From contig JAESUZ010000753.1 in assembly GCA_017311185.1 (NCBI GenBank), positions 1,178,001 to 1,242,000 on the forward strand: a stretch of DNA of 64,000 bases. Direction: 5' to 3'. The notes below the pieces were generated by a model. The model worked only from the letters and a program-made list of their open reading frames with translations. It made no database searches and had not been told where the DNA came from. A program made the position numbers and the translations under genes. Source of the DNA: Proteles cristata cristata (taxonomy: Eukaryota > Chordata > Mammalia > Carnivora > Hyaenidae). How positions within the stretch are numbered: the stretch's first letter is position 1; the number at the start of each line of letters is the position of its first letter. Positions 36,791 to 47,495 of this stretch are shown here, piece by piece.

Positions 36791-37000
36791 CACGACCCTG
36801 GGTGGCTCAGTCAGTTAAGCATCCAACTTCAGCTCAGGTCATGATCTAACAGCTTGTGAGTTCGACCCCTGTGTGGGGCTCTGTGCTGACAGCTCAGAGC
36901 CTGGAGCCTGCTTCAAATTCTGTGTCTCCCTCTCTCTCTGTCCTTCCCCCACTCTCTGTCTCTCTCTCTCTCTCTCAAAAATAAACACTTACAAAATTTT
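36791..37000 (+). mobile_element. CanSINE inside Tigger1
   Basis: Head CCCTGGGTGGCTCAGTCAG and AAAAATAAACACTTACAAAA tail. It interrupts the Tigger1 segment equivalent to AATAAAGTATTTTTAAATTAAGG; the same segment is hit in the Tigger copy at 46.8 kb. Confidence 0.94.
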
Positions 37001-37007
37001 AAATACT

Positions 37008-40000
37008 TTATTGCTTAAAAAAAAAAGTCAAGCCATCATCTGAACTTTTAGTGAGTTTTAATTGTTTTGCTGGTGGATGGTTTTGCTTCAGTATTAATGG
37101 CTGCTGGCTGACCAGGGTGGTGATTGCTGAAGGCTGAGGTGGCTGCGACCATTTCTTAAAATAAGACAACAGTGAAGTTTGCCACATCAGCTGACCGTTT
37201 CTTTCAAAAAATTTCTTGTGGCATGTGATGCTGTTTGATAGCATTTTATCCACTGTAGAACTTCTTCCAGAATTGGACTCAATCTTCTCAAATGCTGCTG
37301 CTGCTTTATCAGCTAAGTTTATGTAACATTCTAAATCCTCTGTTGCCATTTCAACAGTCTTCACAGCATCTTCACCAGGAGTAGATTCCATCTCACGAAA
37401 CCACTAAACCACTGTCTTTTCTCATCCATAATCAGCTCCTCACACATTAAAATCTAATAGGAGGGGGCAGCCATTAAGTCGCTTCTTCAGGCTCCACTCC
37501 AGGTCTCCTGCTGTTTCCGCCACATCTGCACTTACTGCCTCCAAAGTTGGAACCGTCTCAAAGTCACCCAGGAGGGTTTGGAACAACTTCTTCCAAACTC
37601 CTGTTAATGTTGATATTTTGACCTCTTCCCATGAATCATGAATGTTCTTAATGGCATTTAAAATGGTGACTCCTTCCAACAATGAAGCAACAGAAAGAGA
37701 AATCAAGAAACTGATCCCATTCACAATTGCACAAAAAGCCATAAAATACCTCGGAATAAACCTAACCAAGGATACAAGAGATCTGTATGATGAAAACTAT
37801 AGAAAACTTATGAAGGAAATTGAAGAAGACACAAAGAAATGGAAAAACATTCCATGCTCATGGATAGAAGAATAAATATAGTTAAGATGTCATTACTACC
37901 GAAAGCACTCTACACATTCAATGCAATTCCAATCAAAATTGCACCAGCATACTTCTCAAAACTAGAACAAACTATCCAAAAATTTGTATGGAACCACAAA
38001 GGACCCCGAATAGCCAAAGTAATCCTGAAAAATAAAACCAAAACGGGAGGGATCACCATCCCAGACTTTAGCCTCTACTACAAAGCTGTCATCATCAAGA
38101 CAGTATGGTATTGGCACAAAACAGACACATAGACCAATGGAACAGAATTGAGAACTCAGAAGTGGACCCAAAAGTATACAGCCAACTAATCTTTGACAAA
38201 GCAGGAAAGAATATCCGATGGAAAAAGACAGCCTTTTTAACAGATGGTGTTGGGAGAATTGGACAGCAACATGCAGAAGAATGAAACTAGATCATTTTCC
38301 CACACCATGCACAAAAATAAACTCAAAATGGATAAAGGACCTGAACGTGAGACAGGAAACTATCGACACCCTAGAGGAGAAAGCAGGAAACAACCTCCTT
38401 GACCTCCACCGCAGCAACTTCTTACTTGACACATCCCCAAAAGCAAGGGAATCAATAGCAAAAATAAACTGCTGGGACCTCCTCAAGATTAAAAGCTTCT
38501 GCACAGCCAAGGAAACAACCTAGAAAATTAATAGGCAACCAACGGAATGGGAAAAGATAGTTGCAAATGACATATCAGATAAAGGGTTGATATCCAGAAT
38601 CTACAAGGAACTCACCAAACTACACGCCCGAAAAGCAAACAACCCAGTGAAGAAATGGGCAGAAGATATGAACAGACACCTCTCCAAAGAGGACATCCAG
38701 ATGGCCAACAGACACATGAAACGATGCTCAGCATCGCTCATCAGGGAAATACAAATCAAAACCACACTGAGATACCACCTCACGCCAGTCAGAGTGGCTA
38801 AAATGAGCACATCAGAGAACTCTAGATGCTGGCAAGGATGCGGAGAAACGGGCACCCTCCTACACTGTTGGTGGGAATGTAAACTGGTACAGCCCCTCTG
38901 GAAAACAGTGTGGAGGTTCCTCAGGAAACCAACAATAGAACTCCCCTATGACCCAGCAATAGCACTGCTAGGAATTTACCCAAGGGATACAGAAATGCTG
39001 ATGCATAGGAGCACATGTACCCCAATGTTCATAGCAGCACTCTCCACAATAGCTAAAACATGGAAAGAGCCTAAGTGTCCATCAACAGATGAATGGATCA
39101 AGAAGATGTGGTTTATCTATACCATGGAATACTACATGGCAATGAGAAACAATGAAAGCTGGCCATGTGTAGCAACATGGATGGACCTTGAGGGTGTTAT
39201 GCTGAGCGAAATAAGTCAGGCAGAGAAGGACAAATTTCGTATGTTTGCACGTATAGGAGGATTAGGAGGAACTTGACGGAGGACCAAGGGGGAGAAGAAG
39301 GGCGAAATGGTGGGGGAAAGGGGGAGAGGCAAACCATGAGAGACTCTTGAATGCTGACAAAAACTGAGGACTGGTGGATGTGGGGGGGAGGAGGGGTGGG
39401 CATGGAGGAGGGCACTTGTGGGGATGAGCACTGGGTGTTATGTGGAAACTAATTTGACAATAAACTATTTGTAAAAAAAAAAAATAAAAAAAAATAAAAT
39501 AAAATGGTGACGCCTTTACAAAAGGTTTTTCAGTTTACTTGGCCCAGATCCATCAGAAGAATCACTAGCTATGGCAGCTATATGCTTACAAAATGTATTT
39601 CTTAAATAATAAGACTTTTTGAAAGTTGAAATTACTCCTTAATCCATGGGCTACAGAATGGATGTTGTGTTAGTAGGCATGAGAACAACATTAATCCCAT
39701 TGTCCATCGCCATCAGAGCTCTTGGGTGACCAGGTCTATTGTAATACTTTGAAAGGAATCTTTTCTTCTGAGCAATAGATCTCAACAGTAAGCCTAAAAT
39801 ACTTAGTAAACCATGTTTTAAAGAGGTGTGCCATCATCCAGGCTTCGTTGTTGCATTGATAGAGCACATGCAGAGTAGATTTAGGGACCCGGAATTTTCT
39901 GAAGTGTAAATGAGCATTGGCTTCAAATTAAAGTTACCAGGTACATTAACTCCTAACAGCCAAGTCAGCCTGTTCTTTGAGGGTTTGAACAAGCTAGGCA

Positions 40001-40570
40001 TTGACTTCTCTCTAGTTGAGAAAGTCCTAAATGGCTTCATCTTCCAGGATATGACTGTTTTGTCTACAGTGAAAATCTGTTATTTAATGTAAGCTACTTG
40101 GATTAATTATCTTACCTAAATAACTTGCTAGATAACTTGCTGCAGCTTCTATGTCAGCACTTGCTACTTCACCTTGCACTTTTATGTTATGGAGAAGCCT
40201 TCTTTCCTTAAACCTAACAAACCCACCTCTACTGGCTTCAGACTTTCCTTCTGCCAACTTCCTCAACTCTTTCAGCCTTCACAGAGTTGAAGAGAGTTAG
40301 GGCCTTGCTCTGGATTAGACTTTGGCTGAAGAGAGTGTTGCAGCCGGTTTGATCTTCTATCCATAACTTTCTCCATATCAGGAATAAGTCTATTTAACTT
40401 TCTTATCACTTATGTGTTCACTGGAGTAACAGTTTTAATTTCCTTCCTTTGCATTCACAACGTGGCTAACTAGTGCAAGAGGCCTAGCTTTTAGCCTATC
40501 GCAGCTTTTGATGTGACTTCCTAACTAAGCTCTATCATTTCTAGCTTTCACTTGAGCACTTAGAGGCCAT
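37008..40570 (-). pseudogene. TIGD1-like Tigger transposase, broken
   Basis: Reverse-strand remnants of a pogo-type transposase with an N-terminal CENP-B-like DNA-binding half and a DDE nuclease half. The presumed start is ATG at 40568-40570, soon followed by a deletion. Recognisable blocks are 40084-40266 ([20 protein letters not shown]), 39834-40040 (REKSMPSLFKPSKNRLTWLL), 37440-37670 ([20 protein letters not shown]) and 37008-37391 (QTSLLSYFKKWSQPPQPSAI). Frameshifts, stops and the L1 insertion break it, so no functional protein is expected. Confidence 0.92.
37676..39500 (+). mobile_element. Young L1 inside Tigger1, 5'-truncated
   Basis: 1.8 kb L1 containing the ORF2 end, 3' UTR and poly(A). 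ORF2 pieces are 37839-38132, 38218-38523 (ending at an in-frame TAG) and 38587-39276 (229 codons to the natural ORF2 end). The TSD AAAATGGTGACTCCTT (37660-37675) / AAAATGGTGACGCCTT (39501-39516) lies in the transposase coding sequence. It is closely similar to the L1s at 4.3 and 26.8 kb. Confidence 0.96.
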
Positions 40571-40953
40571 TATATGGTTATTAATTGGTTTAATTTCAAC
40601 TGTTGGGTCTCAGGGAATAGGGAGGCCCAAGAAGAGGGAGAAAGACAAGGGAATGGCCAGTGGGTAGAGCAGTCTGAGCACACACAACATTTTTTATCAA
40701 GTTTGCCATCTTAGATGGGTGCGGTTCATGGCACCCTAAAATAATTACAGTAGTAACATCAAATATCACTGATCACAAATCACTAGCAAATACAGTGATA
40801 ATGACAAAGTTTGAAATATTTCAAGAATTACCAAGATGTGACAAGGAACCATGAAGTGAGCAGATTTGTTGGAAAAATGGTGCCAATAGACTTGTTAGAC
40901 AAGAGGTTGCCAATAATCAATAAAGCAAAGTATGACAAAACTGTGTATGCCTT

Positions 40954-41121
40954 TATAATAGCACTGGCTCTTCCTGTTCTTGTACAGAGCAGTATCCCTA
41001 GAAATGTACTGGCAGAGACATAGAGGGCCAAAGATATGGCAGCCTCAACAGAACGCCACTGCCCTCACTTGCATTGGTTGGTGTGTTGAATGCTTGTCTA
41101 CTTGTCTGATGCTCTTCGCAG
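40954..41121 (+). other. Intron segment before the third AK5 exon
   Basis: The 168 bp between the Tigger1 end and the acceptor TGCTCTTCGCAG. The pyrimidine tract is short and interrupted, and no other repeat is seen. Confidence 0.7.
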
Positions 41122-41313
41122 ATCTGTACTCCCGACTTGGTGGTATTCCTGGCTTGTGCCAATCAGAGGCTCAAAGAGAGATTACTGAAGCGTGCAGAGC
41201 AACAGGGGCGGCCTGATGACAATCTGAAAGCTACCCAAAGGAGACTAATGAACTTCAAGCAGAACGCTGCTCCATTGGTTAAATACTTCCAGGAAAAGGG
41301 GCTCATCATGACA
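41122..41313 (+). CDS. AK5: AK5 internal exon: LID and core of kinase domain 1
   Basis: 192 bp exon (64 codons, phase 0/0) from ATC after the acceptor CTTCGCAG to ACA before the donor GTAAGTT. It encodes ICTPDLVVFLACANQRLKER (core strand and helix), LLKRAEQQGRPDDN (short LID with its arginines, as in short-form kinases such as AK1) and PLVKYFQEKGLIMT (end of the first kinase core). Codon 36 is CTG (Leu, in DDNLKAT); I recall Val at this place in human AK5, a conservative change. The following AK5 exon, expected to begin near FDADRDEDEV, is not found in the window. Confidence 0.96.
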
Positions 41314-43284
41314 GTAAGTTAGCTATACTTTTATATACATGTCCACTCTAAGAATAATCTTTCAGATGTCTAATTAACCTGTTCTCATTTAGAAACCCTC
41401 TCTACCTTAAAAAAGTGGCTTTTCTTGGGTGCCGATCCAATAGGAAAAAAAATCAGTAATTTTTACCTGTTTTGTCTTTTTAAGTCATAATGATGAAACT
41501 CCTCTTACTGTAGTTTGATTTTTACGAAAACCATGATAAATTTTAATGCTATTTAGAGTTCTATAGTCCCCAAATAAAAAAGTATTTCTAAATAATTGTT
41601 TGGATAATTTTAAGTAGTACTTTACCAATTTCTCAACTCTTTTGTCTTTGGAAACCTAATAAAATTGATAGAGTAAAAAACACATAGTTGACATAGTGTT
41701 ATATTAGACTTAAATTGTAAGAAAGGCTTTATCACGATGTGCCACATAAGGAAATGAGATTCCAATGGCACACAAAAAAAATTCCTAATTGTTTGACTTG
41801 CTTAAAGAAGTTAATACTGTCTCAAAATGGAAGGCATTGATCTTTTTTGTTCTATTAACATAATGTTAATATTAATATAATCATAATTAGTTTGTTCTGT
41901 GTTAATGATCCTCAGTGTACCAATGAAAGATAAGACTGAGTCATTACTTAATATAGTTATTAAAATTCAGGAAGTTAGAGGTGAAGATTCAACCAAATTA
42001 TGATCTCATAACACTGGAGACTTTAGTATTAAAATAGAGGAAACAAAGAGAATCATTGGCCATCTAAAGAAAACATTTTATGGGAAGAAGACACTAACGC
42101 CAGAGTATAGGTGGATGGTGGCAAAACTCAGCAGAACTCTTCCCCCAGCCTTGGGTCTCTTCCCCCCAGAGATTCTTGTCTAGTGGGATTACAAGGCCCA
42201 ATAGACAATCTGATGAAAATGATGCATTTATGTCTTAATAAAAGTTACAAAAGATTTTTTAGGTAAGTCTACTGAAGCTCGTCCACAGGGCTCCTATGAC
42301 CTAACAATTACTGAGTTAAAAAATCTCTTTATTAGACTAAGATGCCCTTAAATCTGAGAGAGTCACAACACTTGAATAAAAATCTCTTTGTAATGTTTGT
42401 AGCATTGTAAAGAAATATTTATTAGGATTCGCTCTTTGAGTCAAAACTGTCATGTCAGAGAATTATAAATCTGATCTGAAAATTGTTCACAGTGCCAGAG
42501 TTCATTTTACGGTCTAAAGGAGACATTAATAGGAAAGATTCGAGAAAATCATGTTGGATGTTTCTCCGGTTATGTTTTGTTGGTATTGTTCCTTGTTTCT
42601 CTTGCAAATTACCAATGCTGACTTCTGCGCCGTGTCATGATAAAAGGAATTTACCCTACAGACCAAATCCCTAACTGCAAAGTGCAGAGCCAGGGTTTTA
42701 ATTGATGTTTGCAGGGCTTAAAGGTATTACCACAGTGTCTCTGATTACTCCCTGCTTGTCACGTTCGTCATCACAAGCAGAGCAGATTTCCCAAATGAAT
42801 GCAGAGTGGAGATTGTTAATTTACTAATATTTTGCATGGAGGTGAAATGCCATTGCCTCTAATTGAGGGAGTCAATAACAATGTGGATGACAGCCTGTAA
42901 CCTCACTGCTAAAACCAAATAAGCTTTAGGATAAATGCCTCTAATTACTGGGAGAGTTGCCTTGGAAAGTCACCTTTTGAAAAGTGGTGAACACAAACAC
43001 AGGCTAAGCTCTGAGGAATAGAATTTGAAAATTTAGTCTGACAGAGGAGCAAGTATTGCATCCAGAGTCACATGTCCTCCTTCAGTATGTGGATCATAGT
43101 TCAGCTTTAGAACTACAACACATTTGGTGGCATTTCAGCTTTTAAAGATGAGTTAAGAAATAAAAAGTGTCATTCTTGTTAATCACAAGCATATTAAAAT
43201 TTTAATGAAAAAACTGGCGGTTAATAAGTCAAACCCAAATGTTTCCTTTTATCTGTAATTTTTTTCTGTTACTTCTACCTGCCC
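41314..43284 (+). other. Repeat-poor AK5 intron after the third exon
   Basis: About 2 kb without a recognisable SINE, L1, MIR or L2. The part at about 42700-43010 contains homeodomain-like CTAATTGA and CTAATTACT words and balanced composition, which makes it a candidate conserved noncoding element; conservation cannot be judged here. Confidence 0.5.
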
Positions 43285-43490
43285 ATCCTAATTTATTCAT
43301 TTAGTAAATATTTATTGAGAACCATTAGGTTGCAAGACACTCTGCTAAATGCTAAGGATGCAAAACTAAATAATCAAAAGGTAAGGATCTTTATTTTATT
43401 CCCTGACATATTGCAAAGTCCTAGAACAGTACTGCCTGGTATATACTGTGCTCCCAGTAAATGCACAAAGCTGAATAATTATTTGTTAAT
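43285..43490. repeat. L2 fragments
   Basis: ATTTATTCATTTAGTAAATATTTATTGAG with CACTCTGCTAAATGCTAAGG is the complement of an L2 3' end. ACAGTACTGCCTGGTATATAC just after resembles a second, sense L2 piece. Confidence 0.6.
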
Positions 43491-43852
43491 TAACTTAGTT
43501 TCATAGGAATCAACACTAACATTTAAATACAAGTACACTTACCCCTAAACTGCCAGTGCATAACTATTGGTTAATTATCACCACCTTCCCTAACATCACT
43601 GCACAGAGTGCTGGAAAAGAAATCTAAACAGCACAAACCCTCAGCAGATTTGGCAATTCACCTAAACAAAAGAAAGGCAATGATACTTGATAATAGCTTA
43701 CCCAAACATATCCATTCTTCTAAAATTACTGAGAGGAAAATTCTGTCATTGCTTCTCAATACTTGAGGTTGATGAATTTGTAAATAGGTAATATGCTGAA
43801 GCTGTATTTCCTTTAAATACCATCACTTATTGTATCCTGTTTAGTCATTCTT

Positions 43853-44062
43853 TTTTTTTTTTTTATTTATTTCTAGGAGAGAGAGAGACGTGAGCAGGGG
43901 AGGGTCAGAGAGAGAGGGAGTCACAGACTGAAACAGGCTCCGGGCTCTTAGCTGGCAGTCAGCACACAGCCCGATGCGGGGCTCGAACCCACGAACCGCG
44001 AGATCATGACCACGAAAGCGAAAGTCGGATGCTTAACCGACTAAGCCACCCAGGCGCCCCTA
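43853..44062 (-). mobile_element. Young CanSINE, antisense
   Basis: Full-length felid-type copy (GGCTCGAACCCACGAACCGC; head complement AAGCCACCCAGGCGCCCC). TSD TAGTCATTCTT before the tail (43842-43852) and after the head. Confidence 0.95.
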
Positions 44063-44145
44063 AATAGTCATTCTTATGTAACCAAAAGGCTCATTAATTC
44101 CTATTTGTTGGGTTTAGTTACCGAGACAGAATATAGTAAAGGAGC

Positions 44146-44352
44146 TTGGGGCACCTGGGTGGCTCAGTTAGTTGAGGGTCCTACTCTTGATTTCAGTTCA
44201 AGTCATGATCTCATAGTTCCTGAGATTGAGTCCTGTGTCCAGCTCTGTGCTGATGGCACCAGGCTTGCTTGGGATTCTCTCTCCCTCTCTTTCTACCCCT
44301 CCTCAGCTCATGCCCACTCTTTCTCAAAATAAGTAAATAAAAACAAATAAAA
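44146..44352 (+). mobile_element. CanSINE
   Basis: Head GGGGCACCTGGGTGGCTCAG and AAATAAAAACAAATAAA tail. TSD AGAATATAGTAAAGGAG (44128-44144) / AGAATACAGTCAAGGAG (44353-44369). Confidence 0.95.
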
Positions 44353-44369
44353 AGAATACAGTCAAGGAG

Positions 44370-45488
44370 AAGTTTTCAGAAGTTAACAAGAAAGGCTATC
44401 AAGGTATTCTGGAAGATACTTGAGTGACAATGCTGTATGTGTGTACTGGGTATATGACCCTGTGAATTCTTTTAAATTCACTTAAAAAAAAAAAAAATTA
44501 AGTAGCCAGTGCCTTCCGGCATGAAACCTGATACTGATAGACTCTCAGTGTGAAAAGCCTAGAGGACACATGAGAAATATTCACTCTGACTTGAACAAAA
44601 GGCAGCTTATAAGGAATCACAGTGTTTGGGAAACAGGCATTTATGAAATCCTACTGTGTGCAGAGCCGGCAAGGCCGAGCTGCCCTCCTAAATGCCTTCT
44701 TCATTTAGGAGGATGGATGAGTAGTCCCCATTTAATTTACTTATTAACATAGATCCTTGTAATCCTTATTTTAAAATATCTGGAACTAAATTAAAATGTG
44801 AGTAATGTTACTTTTATTATTGTGGGCTCTAAAACCTGAGATGCATGTTATGACACCAGTTTCATTCTCTGATCTTTTGTATAGAAAGGAAAATAAAAGG
44901 ACTGAGAGATAAAGCTATTTGCTCACAAAGTGCAACATACATATAGCAAAGCAGCGTCCACTGTTCTGGGAGCAAATTAGGCTGCTTCCTAAACAACCTC
45001 TCCACACGGTTGTGGTGGGGACAAACAGATACCAAATCTGTAGCTGATTCTAGTGTTCTGTCTCGGTAACAAGCAACCACCAACTTACAACTTCTCCACA
45101 CCCAGCGCGTGCTCAGTCTCAGTGCTGTTCACACTCCACAGACAGAGCAAACCAACTGACTCAGTGAAAGCATCTCCTTTCAACGTGGGAAATTGATGCC
45201 AATTATACAGCAAACGCATCATCAATGCCTGATGGATAAGAGTGCTCACACCAGAAAAGGCAATATTCTCATTGTGAGGATTCACGCGGGCAAAGTTTAC
45301 AGGAAAAATGAGGACAAACTTAAACAATGAGCACGCTTCCTTTTCCAAAAGAATGTAAAGTATTTTGTTTATTATATTATTTTAGACATCCATGAACTAG
45401 AGTCCCCAAAATCCCAGTGCCCAACTTTTATATCATCTAAAGTAGGGCTTGCTTTGATACCAATGAAAGATGGTTAAATGATGTGGAT
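44370..45488. other. AK5 intron, nothing recognised
   Basis: 1.1 kb without a recognised repeat apart from a poly(A) run near 44484. Two reverse frames (44862-45101 and 45085-45348) have no family motif that I know. Confidence 0.45.
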
Positions 45489-45506
45489 AAAATCAAGATA
45501 ATATTT

Positions 45507-45719
45507 GGGGCACCTGGGTGGCTCAGTCAGTTGGGCCTCCGACTTCGGCTCAGGTCATGATCTCGCGGTTCGTGGCTTTGAGCCCCGCGTCGGGCTCTGT
45601 GCTGACAGCTAGCTCAGAGCCTGGAGCCTGTTTCAGATTCTGTGTCTCCCTCTCTCTCTGACCCTCCCCTGCTCACACTGTCTGTATCTGTCTCTGAAAA
45701 ATAAATAAAACATTAAAAA
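45507..45719 (+). mobile_element. Young CanSINE, perfect TSD
   Basis: Felid-type copy with GAGCCCCGCGTCGGGCTCTG and AATAAATAAAACATTAAAA tail. The 17 bp TSD AAAATCAAGATAATATT is identical at 45489-45505 and 45720-45736. A small GCTA duplication lies in the body (GACAGCTAGCTCAGAG). Confidence 0.96.
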
Positions 45720-45736
45720 AAAATCAAGATAATATT

Positions 45737-46300
45737 CAAGCGAACACATCTGAAAGATTCACATGAAGGAAGCTTCACTTCCAAATATTTTGATGGACAA
45801 GTCTAAGAATACTTTAGTTAAAGCCTGTGCTGTTTTCTGTGGGACTGGCTTTCACAGCAGCTTGTAATTTTTTTCAAAGTAAAATGAAATGAAGAGACAG
45901 TTGGTAGCTGAATGTCATATCATACTAAGATCTTCCTATAAACTCTTCTTTCAGCCCTACAGTTTGTGACCCGAAAATGTACAATACACACATATACATT
46001 TCTAGCTGGTCACGTTTCCAAGAGACACTCTGATCAGAAGAGTAATTCCGACAGTAGTGTTGGCAAACATTCCACGCTTCTAGAACTAGGTCTTACTTTA
46101 CTTTAATATGTTATGGTGAGACTTATTGGGAACATGAGTAAGAAAATCATATTTTTGGTAAAGTTCTTGAACTAAAACTTTTTATATTGAAGACCAAACT
46201 AGTTGCTCTTATGTTGATCTTAAATATTGATTGAGGCAAAGAATTGATCAATGTCTTTAAAGAGGGATGGCAGTGTAGTTAAATTAAGTGAGTAAAAGGG
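45737..46300. other. AK5 intron, nothing recognised
   Basis: No repeat or gene signal that I can support. Confidence 0.45.
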
Positions 46301-46302
46301 AT

Positions 46303-46416
46303 AAAGAAGGAGGAGGAAGGGGAAGAGAAGGAACAAGAGAAGAAAGAGGAGAATGAGGGAAAGAAGAAGGGGAAAGAGAAGAGGGAGGAGGAGGAAGAGA
46401 CAAGAAAAAGGAGAGG
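46303..46416. repeat. Polypurine (GGA/GAA-rich) tract
   Basis: About 114 bp almost purely purine on the + strand, with only a few interrupting pyrimidines (46334, 46354 and one near 46401). The complementary strand yields a low-complexity Ser/Leu/Pro frame (46284-46481), which is an artefact. Confidence 0.95.
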
Positions 46417-46484
46417 CATGAAAAACTTCCAGTCAGGAAAATACAAAAAAAATCATGAGTAAATGATATCTTAGAAAACAATAG

Positions 46485-46579
46485 CTAATGCTTTCTGAGT
46501 ACTAAATATATTCTGGGTACTATTCAAAGAGCTTCACACTTTTAGGTCATGCATCTTAACTAAATCTCTATCAGACAGG
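46485..46579 (-). repeat. MIR, antisense, left half
   Basis: GCTTTCTGAGTACTAAATATATT through CATGCATCTTAACTAAATC is the complement of the MIR 3' half. The element continues at 47229 after the Tigger insertion. Confidence 0.75.
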
Positions 46580-46581
46580 TA

Positions 46582-47226
46582 CAGGCACATCTCATTTTAT
46601 TGCACTTCACAGATGTCTGCATTTCGTACAGGTTTGAGGCTTGTGGAAACCCTGCCTCAAGGAAATCTATCAGTGCCATTTTCCCAACAGCATTTGCTTA
46701 CTTTATGTCTCTGGTTCACATATTAGTGATTCTCACAATATTTTGAAGATTTTCATTATTGTTTGTAATGGTGATCTGTGATTAACGATTACAACTCACT
46801 GAAAGCTCAAATGGTGGTTAACATTTCTTAGCAGTAAAGTATTTTTTGTGTTTATTTTTATTTATTTCACACATACATGAGGTAGGGAGGGTCAGAGAAA
46901 GAGAAAGAGGGAGAGGGAGAGTCCCAAGCAGGCTCCACACCGACAGTGCAATCCCACAAAGCCACGAGATCATGACCTGAGCCGAAATCGAGAGTTAGAC
47001 TAACCGAATGAGTCACCCAGGCACCCCGGGAATAAAGTATTTTTAATTAAGGTATGTAGATTGTTTTTTAGACATAATGCATTTGCACACTTAGACCACT
47101 GTTAGTGTGCACAAAACTTTTATATGCACTGGGAAACCAAAACATTCATCTGACTGGTTTGATTGTAACAATTGCTTGACTGTGGTAGTCTGGAATCAAA
47201 CCTGCACTACCTCCAAGGCATGCCTG
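46582..47226 (+). mobile_element. Non-autonomous Tigger1-type element with SINE insert
   Basis: Starts CAGGCACATCTCATTTTATTG after TA (46580-46581) and ends CCAAGGCATGCCTG before CA (a mutated TA). The two ends are inverted repeats. The interior joins the Tigger1 5' end directly to its 3' end (TATGCACTGGGAAACCAAAA; GTGGTAGTCTGGAATC) without the transposase gene. A CanSINE splits it at 46847-47029. Confidence 0.92.
46847..47029 (-). mobile_element. CanSINE inside the Tigger element
   Basis: Diverged reverse copy with head complement GAGTCACCCAGGCACCCC. TSD TAAAGTATTTTT at 46835-46846 and 47033-47044. Confidence 0.92.
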
Positions 47227-47228
47227 CA

Positions 47229-47340
47229 TTATTGTCCTATCCATTTCGTAGATGAGAAAACTAAAGGTTATGCAAGTTATGCCCAGGATCCCACAAGAGC
47301 AGTGGAGCCTCAGTCCTGACCTAGGACGCTCACCCCAGAG
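47229..47340 (-). repeat. MIR, antisense, right half
   Basis: TTGTCCTATCCATTTCGTAGATGAGAAAACT, then GCCCAGGATCCCACAAGAGCAGTGG: MIR core and 5' complement, resuming where the left half stopped. Confidence 0.8.
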
Positions 47341-47392
47341 GAAGCATTTGTGATTGCTGTATCGTCCCTTCGTTAAACCTTGACACTTACAC

Positions 47393-47495
47393 GTCTGCTT
47401 CAGATTCTGTCTCCCTCTTTCTCTGCCCCTCCCCTGCTCACACTCTGTCTCTCTCTGTCTCTCAAAAATAAATAAACGTTAATTTTTTTTTTAAT
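47393..47495 (+). mobile_element. CanSINE 3' half (headless)
   Basis: Begins within CTGCTTCAGATTCTGTCTCC and ends AAAAATAAATAAACGTTAA. The tRNA-related head is missing, so it is 5'-truncated. Confidence 0.9.

Larger units (their letters stand above)
36680..40953 (-). mobile_element. Tigger1 DNA transposon with nested SINE and L1
   Basis: Tc1/mariner-pogo element in antisense. The right end carries the terminal repeat complement GCAAAGTATGACAAAACTGTGTATGCC and the 5' UTR to 40571. The coding region follows down to about 37010, and the 3' part (AGACTACAGTATAG on the reverse strand) reaches about 36690. The far left terminal repeat is not recognisable. Without its inserts the copy is about 2.3 kb, close to full-length Tigger1 (about 2.4 kb). 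A CanSINE interrupts it at 36791-37000 and an L1 at 37676-39500. Confidence 0.93.
4028..41121 (+). other. Large AK5 intron (about 37 kb)
   Basis: Bounded by the donor GTAAGA at 4028 and the acceptor TCTTCGCAG ending at 41121. Codons on either side are consecutive in AK5, so no exon is expected between them. It is filled with L1, CanSINE, MIR, L2 and Tigger1 copies, listed separately. Confidence 0.9.

Noticed and set aside
38587..39276. 229-codon open frame (longest in the window)
   Set aside because: It is the C-terminal part of L1 ORF2 in a 5'-truncated insertion, so not a host gene or an intact element.
37008..40570. TIGD1-like transposase as a possible domesticated gene
   Set aside because: Stops, a deletion near the start, and SINE and L1 insertions inside the element show it is a dead transposon copy.
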